Shown here piece by piece: positions 35,201 through 47,200 of a stretch of DNA of 64,000 nt. Numbering within the stretch: position 1 is the first letter of the stretch; each line of letters begins with the position of its first letter. A program made the translations under genes and the position numbers. Below the pieces are notes generated by a model. That model was not told the origin of the DNA, did not search any database, and worked only from the letters and a program-made list of their open reading frames with translations. Source of the DNA: Ligula intestinalis (Eukaryota; Platyhelminthes; Cestoda; Diphyllobothriidea; Diphyllobothriidae). Location of the stretch: contig JAYGXS010000003.1 of NCBI GenBank assembly GCA_036362985.1, forward strand, positions 83,186,870 through 83,250,869. The letters run 5' to 3'.

Positions 35201-38200
35201 TATCCTTATTTAACTTAGCCTCTGATGATCGGTTCGAGTGAGAATTCGAAAGGCCAGGTTAGTCAAGCTCTTGTTCCAGCGATTGTGGCTCCTTTTTCGG
35301 GATTGTAACCATAAAAAAAGACCCAGGTGGATTTCAGTTGTTAGAACGACTACTTGCGTGGGGAATGTTTTGATCAACAGCCTCTGAATTAGAGGATACG
35401 TTTTCCCTACAAGAGAGTTACACCTATAAATGTGTCTACTATATTTCATATTCTGGTGATATTTTACCACTTAAGTCAGGTTTTTATAACCAAAAACAAA
35501 CTCCTTATTTTGCACACAATTGATCAAGCATAAAACCAGTCGAAGGCCATCAGTGATCGTAAAAGAAGGGGCGAGTAAAGATGACTTAGGTAGCACAAAT
35601 TCGAAACTGTCAAAATTCCGTGCTTTGTATTATAATTCATCGTCTGGTCACCGGAGTAAATTTGAAGATTTGGTGACGTTTCGGACAATTGGACTTGCTG
35701 TCCTTTGTCAAAGCTAATACTGACTTTTATCGATAAGCAGTTAACAGTTGCAGCTGTAAGTGTTGGCCTTGGGCTGATCGATTTTTCTCCGTTCGCTTTC
35801 TCTCCTTGCATGTGGATTTTTTCTTGGCGTGATGGCAATTGGTGGTCAGTTCTGTCCCCACGGTAGAGGATGCTGGTAATCCTGCTCCCTTCTCCGGTGC
35901 TTTTGCCACAAGGCCATCTTCGTCTGCAAACCCTGATTTCGGTTTGACCGTACCCTATCCTTTGCTTACGTAATGACACAAGACTTTGTAGGCCAAAATC
36001 CACACGCAAGGGCAGACAGCGAACAAAGAAAAATCGATCAGCTCAAGGTCAACACTTACGGCCGCAACTTTAAACTGCTGATCGGTAACACTCAGTATTC
36101 GCTTTGACAAAGCATAGCAGGCCCAGCTGTCTGAAACGTTAGAAAACCTTCAAATTTACTCCAGTGAACAAAAGATGAATTATAATTCAGATCACGGAAT
36201 TCTGACAGTTGTGAATTTGTGCTATCTAAATCATCTTCCTTGTCTTTCTGGTGTGTTGGCGTTGTTTTGTCCGAAAGAGGAGCCGGATTTCCTTCCCATG
36301 TGCCAAGGTTTTCTTCATTTAAACTCAAGTAATTGATGCAGTCGAAAATTTTCTTGCTGGAGCTTTCATTATTTCGTCTGGAGAGAGAGCCTATGTACAC
36401 CGGATGATTTGGGATTTGTTGATAGTTATCCAACAGGAAGTGTCAGGATTAACGCTGACATCTTGAAAGACGGCAGGATCTTCTTGAAAGAAACTACTCC
36501 TATTGTCCTTACAACTAACAGAACGTGTAGCTGAAGATTCTACAGTAATTGTGCTTTGATGAGTTCTGCAGGAATGGTTATTGGTACGTAAGCGGTTCAG
36601 ACTGACTAGAGGCTGACACAAAAGAACAAAAGACTTGCTTGATTAAAATTAATTAATTCAACGAAGTCTTCCGAGTGATATACAGCATCCCACAAAATTA
36701 TCCGGAACCCTGGGTTAGCGCATGCTAGCAACAGCAGAAGCAACCGCTATCAGGCTGGTGAAGCCCGCGTTGTGTGCACAAAAGAACTTCCTACAAGCCC
36801 CACAGTTGGCGTGGCCCGCAGTCACTTAGCGGCATGCAGTCATCCACGCCATGTTTGTCTCCCTCCCCCCTCCCCTAGACTGCTCCATCAAACCCTACCC
36901 TTAGAACTAGCCTTCGCTCATTGACCCCCACCCCCATTCCCACGACTAATTTGTCCAAAAACACGAACACGTTTGAACTCGCACCCAGCTTCCATATAAA
37001 TGTAAGGCGTGACGAGAATTTGTCCAAAGTACACGTTTACTCGCCAAACTTAACTTCAGTTTTACCATTTTTCAATTCCCTCAGAAATTTATTTTGGTTT
37101 TGGAGTGGACATAGACCGACATTTTTATGTAAATATTTTGGCGTATTTGGGCTACAATTGGAATATTGGAGTACCTACCAGAAAGTAGACAGGAGGTATT
37201 GGGGGGACCCACTGACGAAAAAACCTCTCGTAGTTGTGCTATGCAAGGACAGGATATAGGTGAAGCACTTATTAAGGCTTTTAGTTAGTACCTGTCCTGT
37301 CAGTACGGTAAATAATTACATAAGTCATACTACTTGAAAATAAGGTGACTCGATCGATGGGGCAACACATTTATTCACCCGACGTTCCGAGATCCGTCGC
37401 GGATTCATCATCCGAGACATGAATCCGTGACGAATCTCAAAAAGTCGGGCGAATAAATGCGTTGTCCCAGCGATCAAGTCGTCTTCTTCTCAATTACTTC
37501 CCGCGACTCGCACGTTCACTTTTATTAGCAGCCACACTACTACCTCGTATGAAAAAGAACATTCACGTTACAGCCAGTTGCGTCGGCAAAGAAGAAAGAT
37601 GGTCGAACGCCGGAACGATTTGTTTGTTAGTCTGAGCTTTCGGACTCTTACAGGAGTCCATCGTCAGAGATGGGAAACAGCAACAAAAGAGTGGCTGGTT
37701 ATAGAGTGTAAACAAAACAGTTAAAATTTTAACATGTAAAAACGGATAACTGTTTGGTGTGGGCGCCGAATGACCACATCAGCAACGAAAATGGGGTGAT
37801 TATGACAAATGTGGGCCCAATTAAAATGCTCATCAAACGGAATAAGACTCACTGCAATAAGCCGGTGGAAAAGGAACGCGAGGTCCGAAATCTCCACGAA
37901 CAACTAATGCGGAACGGTTATCCAAAAGCATTTATAAGCCTATGCTTACACGTTTGGCCCCGAAGGACCCAAACAGAAGAACCATAGAGGATAAGGCACG
38001 CTCTGCCATACATCATGGACGTCTCAGAAGCGACTGAGCGCATCGTTGCGGGACTACACAGATCCAAAGCTACCATACGCAGCACGATGATGAAAATAAA
38101 AGACCGGCTTACGCAGAATGAATTATCTGGAGAAGTGTATGGCATCCCATGCCTAAGCTGTCCTTGTAATTACCCAGGCCAAACTGTGCGCATGCTCTGA

Positions 38201-41200
38201 TCGCACATACATGAACACAAGTTGGCCGTGTAACGAGGCAACGAATTATCACAAGTTGCAGCTCATGCCTACTAAGCAGGCCATGAGTTCAATTTCGCTG
38301 CCGTCAAGGTACTTGCCCGCACGGTAAACAAGACGAGCAGCGCAGTTATCGAAGCCTGGTCCACTGAAGGGGAATTCTGTCGACAGATGCGTCGAATTGG
38401 CGCCGGCGTACGGAGCCTTGGGCTCTTACATAAAATCACAGTCAGGCGTTAGTCATAATAAATTAGGCTTACATCCTCCATAATCGCCCCATTTTCGTTG
38501 CTGACATGGTCATTCGGCGCCCAACCAAACAGTTATTGAGTTGAGAAGAAGACTCGATCGCTGGGACAATACGTTCATACACCTGACGCTTCGACATCTG
38601 TCACGGATTCATCATCGGAGACATGAGTAGGAAACTGTAGCAGAAACAGGTCTGCTACTGTTTCCTACTCAAGCTATCGATTTTTAGTGGTTCAAATGTT
38701 AACCGTTGTGTTCATACGCTATGACTAGCCACTCTTTTGTTGCTGCTTCCCATCTCTGAAGATGGACTCCTGTAAGACTGCGAAAGCTCAGAATAACAAA
38801 CAAATCGTTCCGGTGTTCAACTATCTTTCGTCTTTACTGATACCACTATCTGCCTGTTATCAGATTAATGAATGCTACATGGTTATCCCACTTTGCCTGA
38901 TAGGCTTCGACCATCGGTCTGCACCTGTGGACCCTCGAATATAATGATCTAGAAAGACTTGCTTATTATTAAACGTATACTCCGCATGCTCTCTTCAGCT
39001 GCCGGTTATTCCTATGTTTTTTTAGCTGACCTCATCATACAGCGACATTTTAAATCGGTCAAGAATTTCGTGGACCGTATTCTAAGTGAGGTCGCTCACC
39101 CTCTCCACTCTGAATTAATGGCTGCGAAATCTTCTCGTACCATGCGCCGAAGCTTCCGTCATATGACCTGCCGTACATCGGCCTACCAGTACTCGGTACT
39201 CCCATTCTTAGCACGATTCCTCACGTGTGAAGAAATGGAAATTGAGAAGCTGAATGCAGACCTGTCTCCATAACAGATGTGGTAACCGTGTCGACTTCTT
39301 ACTTTGAGCATTTGTTATCTTTGACCGTTTACTCTTGAGCTTTTTGGACCCCATAATTGATCTTATTTTTACTCTCCGTGAATGGAGCCACTTTTTGCTG
39401 AAAATTTTGATATTATCATCAAAATATAGTTCTCTATCTATCTATCTATCATCTACTCCAAATTCGAGAATTAATTTCTCAGGAGCTTAAAAAAGCTATA
39501 CTTTGGGAATATGCAAATTTTGCAAGAACATGGGGCTGCCATCACTGGAATAGTAGATTGCGGTTTAGAAATCCCACAGGATTCCCACCCTGGAGAGCGC
39601 AGCAATAATAAGTAAGCATTCGTGCGGAGGCCGGGATTAGTGCGCGCAACTGGGCCTTTCGGAGCAGCGAACCACTGCCTTAAGTAGCTACTACGTCATC
39701 ACTTTGGCCGCGCGAAAATGTGTATAGTGGTGTGAATCGGTGACGAGACGGGGTGGAAACCGCTGGAGGCGTGGGCGTTTGACACCACAGGAATGACGAT
39801 CTCTCACCTCCCCCCNNNNNNNNNNAATAGGCGAGAAATTTATAAGCAACTACAACCAAAGCTGCGCACCGATACGTACTCAAAACGTTTTTTAACCAGC
39901 GCCATAGCATTCTAAAAATTATTCTCGGCATCGCATAAGTGGCAGTTTAATTTCTACTGAGGGGGCGTTTGGACGGATTTTAGCAGTTTAGCTGAGGAAA
40001 ACGTGCTGGTCTTGATGGCAGTCAAAGCCATGACATAGGTGATTTTCAATACCAAAAAAACCGATGAAGTAAGTGGTTCCGTTAGCCCTCTGGTGGATTC
40101 GAGACTGATTGCATAGGAAAATCGGTTACTGTATTCAAATTAGCATACGCTGTTTAGTGAGCTGAGCAAGCAAGTCAGCTCACATACGGAGATCTCAAGG
40201 CTCTCGGGCGGGCCTCCTACGCCAGGAAATTAGGCAGTCATTGCTGTTATCATTTGACCATCTTGTCAAGGGCACACTACTAACCGTTTTAAAACGTTTC
40301 GAAAATTCCCATAAGAGAATTCAGAAGATTATTTGGCGAAAGTACGTAGGCTTTCGATAAATTATCGTCGGGCCAGTACAAAATAATAAAGGAGCACCTC
40401 CCGACATGGCTGAAAAAAGGTGAAGTCAGCAGCATAAACAGCTCTATTCTGGCACATGTGTTTGATTCCAGACATCGGGTGAAACCTAACGAGGCCTCCC
40501 CAGTGAGCTATGAGGTCCCACCAAACTCTCCATTGTCTCTGGGTTAGCGCTTGCTTTCAACAGCAGAAGTGACCGCTATCAGCTTGATGAAGCCGGTGTT
40601 GTGTGCACAAAAGGACGTCCTACAAGCTCGCGTCTGAAGTGGCCCACAGTCACTTAGCGATATGCACTCGTCGGCTCTCTACTGGTCCCTTTTACTCCCC
40701 TAGATTGGCTCCACTAAACTCTGTCTTCATAATCAGCCTGCTCTTGTCAACGCCTTCCCTACCCTATTACCATGTAGGAATCCGTCACCCAGAGCCACTG
40801 CGCTGACTCATGCTGCATTTCGTGCGCTGAGCTTCGCTCGCTGCGCGCTATTCCCCTTTTGCACGCTTGATGCCGACTCACCGCGTTTACGGTTGTAGCT
40901 AATCAATAATCCTGTCTCATTCGATTAGCGCCAGCCAATTGATTATTCATTGCACAGTCTGAACTTGTCACATCCTCACTTTTGCACCTACATGGCTGGC
41001 TATCGTACGCTGCACAACTGTACAGCTTTTTTGAACAGTAAAGTTGTTCAAGTTCGATCAGTCCCGCCGGACTTGTTATTTGGGGATCCTTCTGGTGTTG
41101 AGACAGCAACTTAGCGCTCTATTTGTCCCTCTCCCCCCCCCCCCCTAGATTGGCTCCACCAAACATTGGCCTCATGACCAGCCTGCTCTTGTCAACAACT

Positions 41201-44200
41201 TTCCCACCCTATTACCGCGCCTCACTTGTACGAAAACATGAACATGTTTTGACCTGTGCTTGTACTGGCCCGACGATGATTTATCGGAAACCTACGTACG
41301 CTCCCCAACTACTCTTCTGAGTTTTTAAACTGTAGGTTTTAGTGCAGGTTTAAATAATTTTCGCTATGCTTTGAAAGGTCTTCTCGAGTTCGTTTTCTGG
41401 CTCCTATCGGAACACTTATCACGTTAAATATTTTTTTGGTTTTTCCGGTACTCCAGTCTATATGTTTGTGTTTCAAAGACGCCACTTAGCCAGTGGAGGT
41501 TAATGATGACCGTTGAGGTGGCATTGGAAGAACCCTTCATTATCAGAAAAAAAGGTAAATAGCAACAGCACCCTTTCTTCGACAGAGCATGTGTTGTTGT
41601 GCAATCCCGCTTGTGAGTAAGCAATGTGTTAGGTTTTTATTTGACCAGAGGTAATGACAAGCAGTACTGAAACAAGGACACGGGGAATCGTCTGGGGAAT
41701 GCCCAAATCCTACAGTTCCTGAAGTTCTGTCTCAGAAGGTTCTTCATGTATGAAAGAATAATCTACGCGCAGGTGAAAGGAACACCAATGGCTTCACTGA
41801 CTTCAGCACTCAAAACTGAGCCAGCCCTATAGACATTCGAGTCGTTGGTCTTCCAACACCAGAGACCCAAAGTCTGGGTGGATGATACCTTCATCGTCAT
41901 CAAACAAGATCAAGTGCTCAAGTACAAAAAACGTCTCAAAATCTTCTTCCCGGATAAACAATGTAAGATGACGGAAGAAGAAAACAGTCGGCTGGTATTC
42001 TTTGATATCCCCACCTGCCGCAAAGATTTTGGGAGCCTAAAGACCAATTTGTTCAGGAAAGTGACAACCAAATGCAGGTACTGAACTACAGCAGCAACCA
42101 CCCAATCAGCCACAAACGCAGTTGCGTAAGAACGCTTTATCGGCGTTTTGAGACGCACTTTAGTTAACCGGAAGACGAAGTTGCCAAAACACAATATCAT
42201 TAAGGGGTGTTCACAGACGACAACAAAGTCCCACCGACCCCAAATTTATGCGAGTGACCCCGCAAGTCAAACATGACTCGGCTGCTTTTTCGCACCACTT
42301 GGAGTTGGAGTCGCACACAGGCCGCAGGCAACCATAAGGCCTCAGATAGTGAAACCAGGGGGCCAAATTCCACGCCAAGAAACATCTGAAATCGTCTATA
42401 GTAAGTGGTGCGCTTGTGGATAAAGTAACTATATCTGTAGGCCTTGAAGATTTCCGAAGAGGCAACTTCCAGAACACGCGGCAGCAGCGCAACCAAATTA
42501 TGCCCATTCTCAAGTCGCAGTTCATTCGACGAGCCTCGGCCACATATTCAAAATTGCTGAGGCCGAAATTCTCGCAAGGGGTGACAATTGGGCAATTAGG
42601 AAGGACAGTTGGCGAGCATATGTATACTTTTGATAAATTATCTTCGGGCCATTACATTTATATGAAAGGGGAAGGTAGAGGGTAACAAGAAATCAATTAA
42701 TTATCGTTCTACTCAACTTGGTCATTGGAATGGGGGCTTAGGGTTTGGGTCGATAAAAAGTGGGTAGTGACAGGGTTATTAAGAGAGGGAGGGGGAAAGA
42801 ACGCGTGGAAAATGCTGGTAGTGCTGCGGTCGTTGACCATGCTAAGCTTGGGGCCCGAAGAAGGTTCTTCTGCGCGCACAACACCGGCTTCATCAGGCCG
42901 TGGCCTCCGCTGTTGCCAGCAGCCGTTGACCCAGGGACTTGGGGTCGCACGAGCCGGCGCTTATCCAAGAGGATACGGGAGCATCTGCCAGCATGGCTTA
43001 ACAAAGGCGAAGTCAGGAACATCAACAGTTCCATTCTTCCTCATATGGTGGACTCTGGACACCGTGTTGACCCGAACGAAGCCTATAAGGTGATCTACAC
43101 GGTCTTACCAGATTACCCGAAGACCCTGGGTCAACGGCTGCTGGCAACAGCGGAGGCCACGGCCATTCGCCTGATGAAGCCGGTATTGTGCGCGCAGAAG
43201 AACCTTCTTCAGGCCCCATTCTTAGCATGGCCAACGGCCGCAGAAATACCAGCATTTTCCGCGCGTTCTTTCCCTCCTCTCTCTCTCCTAATAACCCTGT
43301 CACTACCCACTTTTTATCAACCCAAACCCCAAGCCCCCATTCCCAAGACTAAGTTAATTAGAACGATAATTAATTGATTGCTTGTTACCCTGCACCTTCC
43401 TCCTCCATATAAATGTAATGGCCCGCAGAGAATTTATCGAAAGTATACGTATGCTCGCCAACTGTCCTTCTGAATTATCGAATGGGGATTTTCGCAACGT
43501 TAAAGCAGTCCACGTATCCCGCAGTGTTAAAGGCACTCAATGAGTACCTGCGTTTCAACACCAAGCCTGCAGAGGCGAAGGTTCTGGCCAAGTTTATTGG
43601 GGACTGTGTGGAAAGAAACGAGTATCAAAATGAATACTGGAGAGCTCTGCGTCGCAATCGTACTGCTATCACTACTGACACTTTAAGAAGATATGCTGAA
43701 AACCAGTTAGAAAGCACTCGGATAAAGATGGGATAACTAGAACGTCACGTGCGCCAGCGCGCTGCCATTCTGGACACCCTCAATGACGAAGAAAGACGGG
43801 ACTTGATCAGCTACACAAAGATCATAGAAAATAAACAGGGAGAAACAAAAAGATCGTCACTACTACAAAGGGTGCACATAAGGAAACCCCGAGCAAGACT
43901 GTCTAAAGACCAAGATCGGTACGTATACAATCATTCCTCTTTGATGCTTGATAAGACAACAGTTGAGGCATTATCTCTTGGCCAAAAAATTCTGCATACC
44001 TGGTCGAAGGGTTAATCAGTTAGAATTGGAAACCCAGTTTGAAAACCAATTTAACCAAACTTACGAATTAAAGCCTATCTCAACTGAAAGTATCCAGCAT
44101 TTAACATCGACACTGGTGAATTGAAATTACCAGTACTTGAATCAGAGCCCAATCCGTCGCGAAGTGCTCTCAAAAGCACACACGGAGAAGTTAAAGCAGT

Positions 44201-47200
44201 TGTGAGAAAATAAAGACATCCTGATTACTAGACCTGATAAAGGAGCAGGTGTCATCATAATGAACAGGTCAGATTACCTTCGAAAAATGCATATTATCTT
44301 GTCAGACCAGGTGAAGTTTAAGAAAGTAGACAAAGAGAAGGATGGCACGGATGAAGTAGAGGCACACTTGACTGACTGCCTAAAAAGACTCCAAACGGCA
44401 GGTTTCACAAGCGACCGTGACCTCGAACGTCTCCGGCCAGTAGGTACGCATATCCCTCGCCTGTATGGCCTCCCAAAAATCCACAAGGATGGCCTGCCAG
44501 TTCGTCCAATCTTGGACATGCATAGCTCGCCCTACCATTCGATAGCCAAGTGGTTTAGCAGATAAACTCAAACCGCTGCAGCAGCAACTAGCACCACGGA
44601 GCTATCAAGACACGTTCACATTTATTGACGACATCAGGGAAATAAGCCTAAATGGCATGATGATGCTCTCCTTCGACGTCTCGTCACAATTTACGAACGT
44701 CCCGGTCGTGGAAACAGTAGATTATATCTGCGACTTCCTATTGGCAAATCAGACGATGTATTGTGCGAGCTGAGGGTTTAGACTGTGTGAGCTGGGATTT
44801 TTGTCGTCGCGTAGGTGCAGAGGCAAGCACTAGCAACTCGTGACACTACTACTTCTTGGAGTCTGAGTCAGACGCTGCGGTTTAGGCAGGCTGCCCCCAA
44901 TCCCTCCTCCAGTCTCAATGGTTCTGTCTTGACTCCGGGTCCGAACAGATGAGGGAGGAGAGAGTGCGTTAAACGCTACGCATGTTCACAGTCACTTAAA
45001 ACGCATTTAGGCCTAATTTGCAGTAATAGAGCTGAAAATTCGATTTCCGGGTGGTAGACCAGAACACAGAGGAACGTTCACCAGGAGGGGTTTATCAAAA
45101 GCCTGACGTTTCGGGTAGTTGTCTCGTCTACCCATCTTCAGAGAATGAGTATTCTGGCTCAAGCTCCTCGTCTTTATGCCGTCCTTTCTTGCGTGCGCCT
45201 GTTCTTCCTTGCTGATCAAAGTCGTGGCGGAGCATCCCGTACATTAAAGGCGTTTCCGAAGTTGTGCCTAGATCTCTCACGCCTCTTGGAATAGGGGTTG
45301 ACCACAAGCGTATCTGCACCTTTCGACAACAAGTAATGCGGCCGAAAGACCCTTTACCTAAACTGGAGAAGTCAGGCGTCGTGTAACGACCTCAGTGCAG
45401 CTGCGGGACGTGCAAATATATTGGAAAAACCGGCTGACAACTTCAAACGCGAATGAATGAGCATAAGCTGGCCGTGGGGAGGTTGGACCCCAATTCGGAG
45501 GTAGCAACCTACGCTGCAGAGATGGGGCACGACTTCAACTTTGACGCGGTCAAAATTGTAGGCCGAGGTGAGGATCACGCATCAAGGCAGATGAAAGCGG
45601 CCTGGATGTAAACAGACTGTTCAGTCAACCGCCACATAAATTTACCGGTCCCCTTTTTTTGTTTTAAGGACCTTCTTATCTGGGAACGGACGCAGTATGG
45701 AACAACGGGGGCCGGGAACAAGTCCAGGCATGACGGGGGACGATAGATCGAACGCTCAGGAGGCCAAAACCAAGGCACGCGAGATTAGCACGCGGACAGC
45801 CAACACCGCGGCCAAAGTGTGCATGCCGGGAACCACACGAGACACCACGGGAGGAGACGGGACGAACACATAGGGGGCTGACACCAGCGCAAGCCGCATT
45901 ACCACGCGGTCAGCCAATGCCGCGGGCAACATGCTTATTTCGAGCACCAGTCATGGTGTCAAAAAGAGGCTACGGAACGAACACACAGGGGGCCGACACT
46001 AAAATAAGCGACACGGCAACAGACAGGAGACCGAGTGACGAGGAGATCGAGGACGCGGCCAGAGACCCACAGAGTGGCTCAAACATGATTGGTAGAATAG
46101 GCAAACTCAATAAAGGACAGCATAAAGACGAGGACCGTGAGCCAGAATACCTACTCTCTGAATATGGGTAGACGAGGCAACTACCCGAAACGTCAGGCTT
46201 GTAATAAACCCCTCCCGGTGAATGCTCCTCTTTTTTTCAAATTTGAAGTCCCTGCACCACCCCGCTCTGGACATCGTTGGAAGTGGCGGTCCAACTGCCA
46301 ATATTTGTAATCGTGATAGTGCTATTGACGGTGGTTATTATGATGAGAATGATTTCGAAGCTGACTAGTGCAGTTTCAAAGGTTTTTGTTTTAAGCTACA
46401 TTAAAAGCCCAACTCTTAACCCATTAGCCTCAAGCGAACTAACTAGAGCTGCTTTGACAGGGGATACACATAATTCAAACCCAAATTGCAGTACACCACC
46501 CGGTGGAATTAAAGTGGATATTCCGACCCCACCAGTACTAAGACTTTCGGAATATTATTATGTCAAGTTCACACTTATCTCCTACCGTCAATATAGGCAG
46601 ACAGTATTGCCGGCAAAAACAAGGGAGACTGGAATGACCATTTTTGGCTTATTAGTCGTCGTCAGCCAGTCATATCCAAACCTCAGGCAGAACGGGATAG
46701 ATAAGCTCCGTTAGTGGTCGGGTGAACGTTCTTCACTGAGTGTCAACATCCCTTGACTTAACCCGGCAAGAAAACGAGCTCGTGGCTCAAGGATTACGGC
46801 GTTTGACTCTGATCAAAGAGATCGTGAGTTCGATGCTCCGGTGAAACGCTACTTGAGTCTGAAAATGACTGGCTGACGATGGCTAATAAGCCAGAATTGG
46901 ATAAATCAGTCTCCCTTGTTTATAGCGGTGAAACTTTCTGCCTACATTACCAGCTGTTATGGCTGTCAGGGTCTCTGGCGAGACCCCAGGTAGAGTGGGG
47001 CAGATGACTTCCGCTAGCGGTCAGGTGAATGTTCATCAATGGGTGTTATAACCTACCATTCATTCACAGTCTTAATAAGCAACTACACCCCGTCAAGGCC
47101 GACTGCGTCTTTCATATTCCCCCCTCCCCACCCCAACACCTCCCCCCGGCAGACCATGTCATAAATACAAAAAACGTAGGTGAAAGAATGTCATCACAGG

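Noticed and set aside
40903..41109. Retrotransposon gag or LTR start on the minus strand
   Set aside because: A 68-codon frame with a tgtctcaacac start looked LTR-like, but there is no paired LTR, primer-binding site or recognisable gag motif.
42760..43377. 205-codon open frame as a functional protein
   Set aside because: It crosses a palindrome of Penelope-like tails; only the middle part is endonuclease-like, and the rest is the antisense of the other arm or 3' non-coding sequence.
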